From: Prunella strophiata
Lineage: Eukaryota > Chordata > Aves > Passeriformes > Prunellidae
Assembly (NCBI GenBank): GCA_036583965.1
Contig: JAZBQD010000030.1
Coordinates: 112,993,889-113,057,888, forward strand
Length of the DNA: 64,000 nucleotides
Direction of reading: 5' to 3'
This document shows, piece after piece, positions 56,189-64,000 of the stretch. A program made the position numbers and the translations under genes. A model generated the notes under the pieces. That model saw nothing but the letters and a program-made list of their open reading frames with translations. It had not been told where the DNA came from and did not search any database. Within the stretch, counting starts at the first letter, position 1; the number at the start of each line of letters is the position of its first letter.

Positions 56189-56352
56189 AATTCCTATTAA
56201 TAAATATGCTAAATAAAGCAGGACCAAAGTTATTGCTTAAAAATGTTGGCCAGTCAAATCATCACCACAGAATTCCTATTAATAAATATATTAAATAAAG
56301 CATGAGCAAATTTATTGCTTAAAATTCTTGGCTGGACAAATCACCACCATGA
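56189..56352. repeat. 82-bp tandem duplication
   Basis: TTCCTATTAATAAATATGCT at 56191 recurs as TTCCTATTAATAAATATATT at 56273. The rest of the unit (AAATAAAGCA, TTATTGCTTAAAA, AAATCA.CACCA) repeats in order with about 10-15% difference. Confidence 0.85.
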
Positions 56353-57467
56353 AATCTCCATGATGAGGACAGAGAAGGGAGAAAATTCATAATTTCAACC
56401 TCACACAGAATTTTTTCCCCTTGTGAAATGCAGGAAAGTAACTCCAACAGAGATGCCATCATTTCCAAACTCCCTGGATTCAAAAGAAAGAGGGATCTGT
56501 TCAATGCACAAAAAATCATTTGGTCTCTTCAAGAACTCCAACTTCCTTTTATCACCAAAAATGACTCTGAAATTCCCCAGGAAACTGGCAGAGGAAAAGT
56601 GTGGGTGTGGCTTTATTTCATAAAATTTCAATAATAAATTCCATTTTCTTTTTTAGGGAGTGTTTGTTCTCTCTTTGTGTCGGTTCTGAATGGTTTGCCA
56701 AAAATCTGCACAGCCATAAAAACATGACCTTCCAAGAGGATTTCTAGTTTTGTAAAAACGTAATTTATTTTAGGTCTTTAATTATTAATTACTGAGGAAT
56801 CTGTGGATTAGAACTGATAATTAAAACAAGATCAATCCAGTGAACTGTCTCAGAGGAAAAAAAAATCCCAAAAATTCAATCCCAGCACTTCACAGATCAG
56901 AACAGAATCTTCCATTCACAGGGTTTTTTTTTTCCCCCCTCACATTTCCAAAATAAATTAATGAAGCATTTTGCTATGAGAACAAATGTTTTGTTCATCT
57001 GGAGACTTGCTTGAAATAAGTTGGAAAAAACCATTTTTGCTCAACTTTGCAGATAATGAACAAATTCAGGCATCAAATTAAATCAGTTTTCCTGCTGTAA
57101 AATGGAATATGCATTAATTTTTGTTATTTTAATAAAATACACTGCTGGATATATCTGGAAATGAAGAAATCTGCCCTCACAATGAGTCAGTCACTGCCAG
57201 ACTTTGATCACAGATAAAATTAAACTGTTCCCAATCTGACATTCTGTGCATTTTCATTCCAATAAAAATGGATTTTGGGAAGGGTTTGGACCAAAAAATG
57301 TCAAGGACCCACTTGGGATTTAGGAAGTGGAGGCTCAACTTCCTGCTGGAACTGACTCAGAGAGAGTTTTTTATTCTTGGATTATCTTAAATATGGAATT
57401 GCAGGTGCTGAAACTAAATCTCCTTCCTTGCCTGGCAGGTTCCACCCAGCAGGGTACAAATTATCAA

Positions 57468-57870
57468 AGTGGAGGAGGAAAAAGGAGAAAAGGAAAAAAT
57501 ATGGGGTAAGGGGAAAGAGGAAAAAAGAAAGAGAAAAGGCAAAGGCGGAGGGAAAAAGGAGGAAAATTTTAAAAGGGAGAAAATAAAAAAAGGAAGAAAA
57601 AGGGAGGGTGGGAAAGGGGAAAAAAGGAGAAAATTTAAAAAAAAAAAACGAAAATGGGAAAAAAGAAAAATTACAAAAAATGGAAGGGGAAAAGAGGAAA
57701 AGTGGAAAAGGGGGAAAAGGAAAATGGAAAGATGGGGGGAAGGGGAAAAGTGGGGAAAAAAGGAAAAAAAGGAAAAGGGAATAAGGGGTAAAAGGGAGGA
57801 AGGGGGAAAGAGAAAATGGAAAATCTGAAAAAAAAAAAAAAGAGAAAGGAAGAGAGGGGAAGACATCAGA
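57468..57870. repeat. About 400-bp polypurine tract (GGAAA-rich)
   Basis: The plus strand is almost wholly A and G, in GGAAAAG, GGAGAAAA and GGGGAAA words, with only scattered T and C. It is a degenerate simple repeat. Reading frames through it on either strand (Lys/Glu/Gly or Phe/Leu/Ser) are artefacts of composition. Confidence 0.9.
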
Positions 57871-58865
57871 AAATAAAAACTCATTCCAAGAAGAGTAAGA
57901 AATAATAATGTATAACCAAATATCAAACTCAAATTTTCTGCATTTCTGCCTGAATCCCAGAAGTTGAATATTAACAGGACTTAGGTTAGAAACTTAGGAA
58001 ATTGTATCTGCCTCAAAATACTCAGAGAGAAATTTAGGAATAGAGTAATGAAACAATATTTGCCCAAATCATCTCAGTAAATAAACAGGAATTAGCAAAA
58101 TTCCTGATTTTCCAGGGGAGGTGTGCTCACCTCCTGTCTGTCCCAGCATGTCCCTGGCACTAGGAGCAGATATGATGCAGAAATAATTCCAATACACCTG
58201 GCAGTGGGTAAAGATCACAGTATTCCATTTAAAAAGCACATAAAATAATGTATTTAGAGAGCAAATAAAAGGGGAAAAAAACCTGAAAATGTGTTCTAGG
58301 AAAATAATTTACCCACTTTAAAATAAGATTACTTCTTATTTTCTGGGACATCTTGAAAGCTGCTTTTGCACAGTTCCAGGGAGATTTTTCTCACATTATA
58401 TCAATGTTTATTTCTCTTTATACCTCCTTTAAATGTTGCAAGCAGATTATCATGTAACACTACAATCAGCTTTCAAATGAAAAAACATTTCTTTAAATGT
58501 CCTTTATAATTGGGAAAATTTTAATTTGCCAGAAAGTCATTTTCTCAATGAAGAACTCAGCTTTTATTCCATCCCTTGTCCCTTGTCCTACACTAAGTCC
58601 TGCCCACCCTTTGGGCCACATCCCTGCCCCTCATTGTTCAAATTCTCTAGAATTTACCTCTGAAAAGCCCATAAGAATGAACTCTAAACCTTATTTGCTC
58701 ATTATTTGGAGTGGAATAAACTGAACTGAAGCTGTTGAAATTTGGAGTCGAAGTGCCAAAAACTGATTCTGTGCAATCAAACAAATCCACTTCAAATTAT
58801 TCCAGCAGCTAATTTAGATAAATTTCCCTAAGCAGACAAATCTCAGGTACAAAGAGAGACAGAGA

Positions 58866-59365
58866 NNNNNNNNNNNNNNNNNNNNNNNNNNNNNNNNNNN
58901 NNNNNNNNNNNNNNNNNNNNNNNNNNNNNNNNNNNNNNNNNNNNNNNNNNNNNNNNNNNNNNNNNNNNNNNNNNNNNNNNNNNNNNNNNNNNNNNNNNNN
59001 NNNNNNNNNNNNNNNNNNNNNNNNNNNNNNNNNNNNNNNNNNNNNNNNNNNNNNNNNNNNNNNNNNNNNNNNNNNNNNNNNNNNNNNNNNNNNNNNNNNN
59101 NNNNNNNNNNNNNNNNNNNNNNNNNNNNNNNNNNNNNNNNNNNNNNNNNNNNNNNNNNNNNNNNNNNNNNNNNNNNNNNNNNNNNNNNNNNNNNNNNNNN
59201 NNNNNNNNNNNNNNNNNNNNNNNNNNNNNNNNNNNNNNNNNNNNNNNNNNNNNNNNNNNNNNNNNNNNNNNNNNNNNNNNNNNNNNNNNNNNNNNNNNNN
59301 NNNNNNNNNNNNNNNNNNNNNNNNNNNNNNNNNNNNNNNNNNNNNNNNNNNNNNNNNNNNNNNNN
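58866..59365. other. Assembly gap: exactly 500 N
   Basis: A run of 500 unknown bases, a round number typical of a scaffold join with unknown distance rather than a measured gap. The left contig ends in a purine-rich run and the right contig begins inside the intron of the TTC3-like gene. See the finding on missing genes. Confidence 0.97.
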
Positions 59366-59851
59366 TGAAATCCCAGGAGCTGATTGCCCTGCAGGGCCAG
59401 GGACTGACTGATGTGCCAGGCTGAGCTGCAGCAGCCCAGGAATGGCCACAGGACCAACAGGTTGGGCAAGTTCTGCTGACAGGAGCTGCACTCATCAGTC
59501 ACCCCTGCAGCTCACAGGGGACACAGGCTCTGCCCCTGCCCCAATTTGGGGTTTTTGTAAGGGATTCATGGCCAGTGTGAGGTACCTGTACAGCAGCTTG
59601 AGTTCATCAGCACTGGGAATGACTCTGGAGATTTGATCAGAGAATCCCAGAATGATTTGGGTTGGAAGGGACCTTAAATATCACCCAACTCAACCCCTGC
59701 CATGGCAGGGACACCTTCCACTGTCCCAGGCTGGCCTTGGGCACTGCCAGGGATCCAGGGGCAGCCACAGCTGCTCTGGGCACCCTGTGCCAGGGCCAGA
59801 TCTGGGTAAAACTCCCCTGCAAGTTTCCCATCGAGTTCCAACCCCACTTAC
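59366..59851 (-). other. Start of the next intron of the TTC3-like gene, cut by the gap
   Basis: Runs from the donor GTAAGT (59851-59846, minus strand) to the N run. It holds the antisense CR1 tail at 59640-59805 and about 270 bp of unassigned sequence. Confidence 0.55.
59640..59805 (-). mobile_element. CR1 LINE 3' tail (antisense) just inside the intron of the TTC3-like exon
   Basis: GAGAATCCCAGAATGATTTG, GGTTGGAAGGGACCTTAAAT, CCATGGCAGGGACACCTTCC and GGATCCAGGGGCAGCCACAG. Its right end is about 45 bp from the splice donor at 59851. It reads in the same direction as the TTC3-like gene. Confidence 0.9.
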
Positions 59852-59940
59852 CGGCACAAAGTAGGACGGATCACCTCCAAAAAGAGCCAAGGCTGCTGCA
59901 AAGTTGTGCTTGGACAGAGGATCAGCCATGGCACATCACC
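59852..59940 (-). CDS. TTC3: First coding exon of a gene divergent from PIGP, probably TTC3 (partial)
   Basis: Read on the minus strand: acceptor CTGCCTTTCTCCCAG, 11 nt of 5' UTR (GGTGATGTGCC), then ATG at 59929 and exactly 26 codons (MADPLSKHNFAAALALFGGD, PSYFVP) to a strong donor GTAAGT at 59851-59846. The clean borders and the lack of a stop argue for a real exon. TTC3 in mammals is an E3 ubiquitin ligase with TPR repeats and a RING domain that acts on phosphorylated AKT. It lies head to head with PIGP, and this exon is in that position and direction. The human N-terminus, as I recall it, aligns weakly (DFTVADYALLEDCP against NFAAALALFGGDP). That weak match plus synteny is the whole basis for the name; another gene cannot be excluded. 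All later exons are missing beyond the gap. Confidence 0.55.
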
Positions 59941-60059
59941 CTGGGAGAAAGGCAGGGTGAGAACCACACCAGAGAGACAAACACAGCAGCTGTGCCACAC
60001 TTCAGGGACCTCACTGCTAAACCTCACTGTGCTGGGTCTTGTGAAACCGTGCAGCAGTT

Positions 60060-60113
60060 AAGCAGAGCTTAATGCTGAACACAGCCAAGCAGAGCTTCAT
60101 GCTGAACACAGCC
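60060..60113. repeat. 27-bp tandem duplication
   Basis: AAGCAGAGCTTAATGCTGAA plus CACAGCC, followed by the same 27 bases with one change (TTCATG for TTAATG). Confidence 0.85.
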
Positions 60114-60231
60114 ATCCTAACTAACCCCGGCTGAAAGCTCAGGACAGCGACTAACTCTGGTCTACAGGAGCCGGGCTCTGCCTCACCCCTGACTGGCACC
60201 CGGGGCAGGCTCACCCTGCCGGGCCAAGGAG

Positions 60232-62876
60232 CAGCAGCCCGGGAACCACGGCTGCATCCCGGGAATCACAGCTCCATCCCCCGGGAATCACAGCTCCATC
60301 CCCTCGGGAATCACAGCGCCATCCCCCGGGAACCACAGCTCCATCCCACCGCCCGGAAACACGGCATGCTCCATCCCCCGGGAACCACGGCTGCTCCATC
60401 CCCCGGGAACCACGGCTGCTCCATCCCCCGGGAATCACAGCTCCATCCCCCGGGAACCACGGCTCCATCCCCCGGGAATCACAGCTCCATCCCCCGGGAA
60501 CCACAGCTCCATCCCCCGGGAATCACAGCTCCATCCCCGGGAACCACGGCTGCTCCATCCCCGGGAACCACGGCTGCTCCATCCCCCGGGAACCACGGCT
60601 GCTCCATCCCCCGGGAATCACAGCTCCATCCCCCGGGAACCACGGCTCCATCCCCCGGGAATCACAGCTCCATCCCCCGGGAATCACGGCTCCATCCCCC
60701 GGGAACCACGGCTCCATCCCCCGGGAATCACGGCTCCATCCCCCGGGAATCACGGCTCCATCCCCCGGGAATCACGGCTGCATCCCCCGGGAATCACGGC
60801 TCCATCCCCCGGGAATCACGGCTGCTCCATCCCGGGGATCACGGCTGCTCCATCCCGGGGATCACGGCGGCACCCGCCGGGAATCACGGCTCCATCCCCC
60901 CGGGAATCACGGCTCCATCCCCCGGGAATCACGGCTCCATCCCCCGGGAACCACGGCTGCTCCATCCCGGGGATCACGGCTGCTCCATCCCGGGGATCAC
61001 GGCTGCTCCATCCCCCGGGAATCACAGCTCCATCCCCCGGGAATCACGGCTCCATCCCCCGGGAATCACGGCTCCATCCCCCGGGAACCACGGCTCCATC
61101 CCCCGGGAATCACGGCTCCATCCCCCGGGAACCACGGCTGCTCCATCCCGGGGATCACGGCTGCTCCATCCCGGGGATCACGGCTGCTCCATCCCCCGGG
61201 AATCACAGCTCCATCCCCCGGGAATCACGGCTCCATCCCCCGGGAATCACGGCTCCATCCCCCGGGAATCACGGCTCCATCCCCCGGGAATCACGGCTCC
61301 ATCCCCCGGGAACCACGGCTGCTCCATCCCCCGGGAATCACGGCTCCATCCCCCGGGAATCACGGCTCCATCCCCCGGGAATCACAGCTCCATCCCCCGG
61401 GAATCACAGCTCCATCCCCCGGGAACCACGGCTGCTCCATCCCCCGGGAACCACGGCTGCTCCATCCCGGGGATCACGGCTGCTCCATCCCCCGGGAACC
61501 ACGGCTGCTCCATCCCGGGGATCACGGCTGCTCCATCCCCCGGGAATCACGGCTCCATCCCCCGGGAACCACGGCTGCTCCATCCCCCGGGAACCACGGC
61601 TGCTCCATCCCGGGGATCACGGCTGCTCCATCCCGGGGATCACGGCTGCTCCATCCCGGGGATCACGGCTGCTCCATCCCCCGGGAATCACAGCTCCATC
61701 CCCCGGGAACCACGGCTGCTCCATCCCGGGGATCACGGCTGCTCCATCCCCCGGGAACCACGGCTGCTCCATCCCCCGGGAACCACGGCTCCATCCCCCG
61801 GGAATCACGGCTCCATCCCCCGGGAATCACAGCTCCATCCCCCGGGAACCACGGCTGCTCCATCCCGGGGATCACGGCTGCTCCATCCCGGGGATCACGG
61901 CTGCTCCATCCCGGGGATCACGGCTGCTCCATCCCGGGGATCACGGCTGCTCCATCCCCCGGGAATCACGGCTCCATCCCCCGGGAATCACAGCTCCATC
62001 CCCCGGGAACCACGGCTGCTCCATCCCCCGGGAACCACGGCTGCTCCATCCCCCGGGAACCACGGCTGCTCCATCCCGGGGATCACGGCTGCTCCATCCC
62101 GGGGATCACGGCTGCTCCATCCCGGGGATCACGGCTGCTCCATCCCGGGGATCACGGCTGCTCCATCCCGGGGATCACGGCTGCTCCATCCCGGGGATCA
62201 CGGCTGCTCCATCCCGGGGATCACGGCTGCTCCATCCCCCGGGAATCACGGCTCCATCCCCCGGGAATCACAGCTCCATCCCCCGGGAATCACGGCTCCA
62301 TCCCCCGGGAATCACAGCTCCATCCCCCGGGAACCACGGCTGCTCCATCCCGGGGATCACGGCTGCTCCATCCCCCGGGAACCACGGCTCCATCCCCCGG
62401 GAATCACGGCTCCATCCCCCGGGAACCACGGCTGCTCCATCCCCCGGGAATCACGGCTCCATCCCCCGGGAACCACGGCTCCATCCCCCGGGAACCACGG
62501 CTGCTCCATCCCGGGGATCACGGCTGCTCCATCCCGGGGATCACGGCTGCTCCATCCCGGGGATCACGGCTGCTCCATCCCCCGGGAACCACGGCTGCTC
62601 CATCCCGGGGATCACGGCTGCTCCATCCCGGGGATCACGGCTGCTCCATCCCCCGGGAATCACGGCTCCATCCCCCGGGAATCACGGCTCCATCCCCCGG
62701 GAATCACAGCTCCATCCCCCGGGAACCACGGCTGCTCCATCCCGGGGATCACGGCTGCTCCATCCCCCGGGAATCACAGCTCCATCCCCCGGGAACCACG
62801 GCTGCTCCATCCCGGGGATCACGGCTGCTCCATCCCGGGGATCACGGCTGCTCCATCCCGGGGATCACGGCTGCTA
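60232..62876. repeat. 22/23-bp GC-rich minisatellite, about 2.6 kb
   Basis: More than 110 units of a few types: CCATCCCCCGGGAATCACGG plus CT, the same with ACCACGG, and CCATCCCGGGGATCACGGCT plus GCT. Units of one type occur in runs (for example eight or so of the CCCGGGGATCACGG type at 62065-62240), a mark of repeated amplification. Nearly every unit has two CpG dinucleotides. The array ends about 230 bp before the candidate 5' exon of the TTC3-like gene. A 960-codon plus-strand frame through it is an artefact. Confidence 0.95.
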
Positions 62877-63108
62877 TCCCGCCGGCACAGCGCTGTCCGT
62901 GCCGGTGCTCCGAGAGCCCGGGCAGGCTCCGAGAGCCCGGGCAGGCTCACGGCACCGCGCTCCGCCGCGGGCGGGCCGGGGGAGCGCGTCACGGTGCCGG
63001 GCACAAACCGGGCAGCGAGCGGGGGTTCCGGGCTGGGCGAGGCGCGGGGAAAGGCGGCCGAGCAGCCACCGCTCCCTCGCTCCCTTCATCCCCGCATCCC
63101 GCACTCAC

Positions 63109-63163
63109 CGATCCCGATCCCGATCCCGATCCCGATCCCGATCCCGATCCCGATCCCGATCCC
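63109..63163. repeat. (CGATCC)n hexamer microsatellite, about nine units
   Basis: Perfect CGATCC repeats (GGATCG on the minus strand). The array starts at the very base next to the minus-strand candidate donor GTGAGT. Translation as Ile-Pro or Ser-Arg repeats is an artefact. Confidence 0.95.
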
Positions 63164-63228
63164 GCTGCGCCGTCGCCGCCAGCCGCTCCCGCAACCCCAG
63201 CGCGCCCCGCCCGCCGGACGCACCGCCC
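63109..63228 (-). other. TTC3: Candidate non-coding first exon of the TTC3-like gene
   Basis: On the minus strand, sequence just downstream of the CCAAT/CRE cluster runs to a consensus donor (GATCG, then GTGAGT at 63108-63103). No ATG-initiated frame fits, so it would be 5' UTR joined to the exon at 59940. Its 3' half is the CGATCC hexamer repeat. The left end of the transcript (about 63228) is a guess from the promoter position. Confidence 0.4.
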
Positions 63229-63345
63229 ATTGGCCGCCCGCCCTCTGACGTCACGGGCAGCGGCCAATCGGCGGGCCGTGCGCCTGCGCGCGTGGCCGGA
63301 TGCGGGCGGCGCGGAGGCGGGTGCGGGAGCGGGGGTAGGAGCGCC

Positions 63346-63432
63346 TTCCTCCCCTTCTTCCTCCTCCTCCTCCTCTTCTTCTTCCTCTTTTTCCTCTTTT
63401 TCCTCTTCTTCCTCCTCTTCTCCTCCTCTCCA
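63346..63432. repeat. Polypyrimidine (CCT/CTT) tract
   Basis: About 85 bases of almost pure C and T (TCCTCCTCC, TTCTTCCTC, TTTTCCTCTT) between the promoter and the first PIGP coding exon. Confidence 0.9.
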
Positions 63433-63543
63433 GGCTCTGGGGGGCAAAGGGGCAGAGCCTGGCGCGGGGCTGAGGGAGGCACAGGGGGTTCCCCCCAGGA
63501 GCACTCTGTGACATCCTCGTGTCCCGCTCTCCTTCCCCGCCAG

Positions 63544-63645
63544 GGTGACGGGAAGAGCCCGGGATGGTTGAGAACTCTCCGGCCCCGCTGCCAGAAAGGG
63601 CAATCTACGGATTTGCGCTTTTTTTGGGCTCGTGGTTTGGCTTCA
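63544..63645 (+). CDS. PIGP: PIGP first coding exon (CDS starts at 63564): GPI N-acetylglucosaminyltransferase subunit P, partial
   Basis: PIGP is a small two-span ER membrane protein of the GPI-GlcNAc transferase complex (PIGA, C, H, P, Q, Y, DPM2), which makes the first GPI-anchor intermediate on the cytoplasmic face of the ER. ATG at 63564 opens 27 codons, [20 protein letters not shown] then LGSWFGF, plus one base, before the donor GTGAGT at 63646. This matches the mammalian PIGP N-terminus closely, and the LF..FGF part starts the first membrane segment. A pyrimidine-rich acceptor (CTCTCCTTCCCCGCCAG, ending 63543) precedes it, so the exon probably starts at 63544 with a non-coding exon upstream; unspliced 5' UTR is the alternative. 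Continuation of the frame to 63782 is intron. The remaining exons lie to the right of the window. Confidence 0.9.
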
Positions 63646-64000
63646 GTGAGTATCCGCCAGGCGAATCCGTCACCCCGCATTTGATGATTTTTCCAGCAGT
63701 GCTGCTCTGCTGCCTTCCCGTTTTAATCAGTTTTTTTACCCCAATCACGCACATTTTCACATTGACTAAGCGCTGGAGGTAGTTGTGGTGTTACCTTCCC
63801 CACCAAAATACTAAAAAAAAAAAAAAAAATTTAAGTTAGTCTGGCCAACAGCAGTGGAAAATATTTTGGGTTCCATCAGCTTTTCTCTGCTGGTGTGATG
63901 GGTTCTTCATTTCATTCTTCATTTCATTCTTCATTTCATTTCCAAGGTTTGAGAGGGTAGAAAACACTTTTCCAACACAGGAAAAGGTGCTGGAAATGTC
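63646..64000 (+). other. PIGP: Start of PIGP intron
   Basis: Begins GTGAGTATCC. Contains an A-run (63811-63829) and three copies of TTCATTTCATTC (63906-63940). No further exon is seen. Confidence 0.75.

Larger units (their letters stand above)
53161..58865. other. Sequence between KCNJ6 3' end and the assembly gap
   Basis: AT-rich non-coding DNA with no convincing exon on either strand. It holds CR1 fragments (54020, 55895), an 82-bp duplication, the polypurine tract and T or A runs near 55265-55300. No sequence resembling DYRK1A, VPS26C or TTC3 exons was recognised here. The last bases before the gap are a purine run (AAAGAGAGACAGAGA). Confidence 0.7.
59941..63108 (-). other. Inferred first intron of the TTC3-like gene
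   Basis: Lies between a minus-strand candidate donor GTGAGT (63108-63103) and the acceptor ending at 59941. It holds a 27-bp tandem duplication (60060-60113) and then the 2.6-kb CpG-dense minisatellite. That the two splice sites are joined is inferred, not shown. Confidence 0.4.
62870..63345. promoter_or_regulatory. CpG-island bidirectional promoter between the TTC3-like gene and PIGP
   Basis: Very G+C- and CpG-rich and lacking a TATA box. Within 60 bp it has an inverted CCAAT box (ATTGG, 63229-63233), a perfect CRE palindrome TGACGTCA (63246-63253), a direct CCAAT box (63264-63268) and an NRF1-like TGCGCCTGCGCG (63279-63290, one mismatch to the usual site). Such clustering of NF-Y, CREB/ATF and NRF1 sites is typical of divergent housekeeping promoters, which suits PIGP and TTC3. 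Confidence 0.7.

Noticed and set aside
57414..57932. 172-codon Phe/Leu/Ser-rich minus frame, possible membrane protein
   Set aside because: It is the complement of the polypurine tract; apparent hydrophobic segments follow from composition.
58809..59502. Three minus-strand frames of 219-228 codons
   Set aside because: They are mostly unknown residues across the 500-N gap.
60366..63248. 960-codon open frame on the plus strand
   Set aside because: It runs through the 22/23-bp minisatellite, whose units lack stops in all frames, and then through the promoter. No splice or coding logic; the repeating peptide is an artefact.
62899..63684. Frames with Arg-Ser or Ser-rich runs over the promoter region
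   Set aside because: They result from the CGATCC repeat and CCT tract. They overlap the promoter motifs and disagree with the PIGP reading frame.
63646..63782. Continuation of the PIGP frame past 63645 (72-codon frame)
   Set aside because: Similarity to PIGP stops exactly at the GTGAGT donor; the following residues are intron translation.

Overview
The window is vertebrate nuclear DNA, almost certainly from a passerine-like bird. The exons are sparse, have canonical GT..AG borders and lie in long introns. The interspersed repeats are avian CR1 retrotransposon tails and ERVL-like solo LTRs. The coding exons match KCNJ6 and PIGP, which share one conserved neighbourhood in birds and mammals (human chr21q22, the Down-syndrome critical region). 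There are no bacterial, plasmid or CRISPR features.

Layout. Positions 1-9013 are the 3' part of a KCNJ6 (GIRK2) intron. The large core exon of KCNJ6 is 9014-9934 (+). A 40.1-kb intron follows (9935-50032). The last coding exon is 50033-50358 (+), followed by a 3' UTR with a poly(A) signal near 50885 and possible longer forms to about 53.1 kb. The first short coding exon (about 8 residues plus one base) is not in the window. The 40-kb intron holds three closely similar antisense solo LTRs of about 730 bp plus a diverged relative (one of the three, at 3613-4339, lies in the upstream intron), many CR1 tails, and four minisatellites with periods of about 35, 45, 31 and 30 bp. From about 53.1 to 58.9 kb is intergenic sequence with a 400-bp polypurine tract. 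It ends at a run of exactly 500 N (58866-59365), a scaffold join of unknown true size.

Right of the gap is the other end of the same syntenic block. A minus-strand coding exon (59852-59940), probably the first coding exon of TTC3, is linked by an intron carrying a 2.6-kb CpG-dense 22/23-bp minisatellite to a candidate 5' UTR exon ending at 63109. That exon lies in a CpG island with CCAAT boxes, a CRE palindrome and an NRF1-like site. Divergent from it is the first coding exon of PIGP (63564-63645, +).

In human the order is PIGP-TTC3-VPS26C-DYRK1A-KCNJ6. Flipped, this gives KCNJ6(+) DYRK1A(-) VPS26C(+) TTC3(-) PIGP(+). Both flanks of the gap fit in order and orientation, but DYRK1A, VPS26C and almost all of TTC3 are absent. 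The 500 N therefore most likely stands for a large missing or misplaced segment. The genes are not a functional unit: KCNJ6 makes a G-protein-gated K+ channel subunit, PIGP a GPI-anchor synthesis subunit, and TTC3 a ubiquitin ligase. Only TTC3 and PIGP appear to share a promoter.
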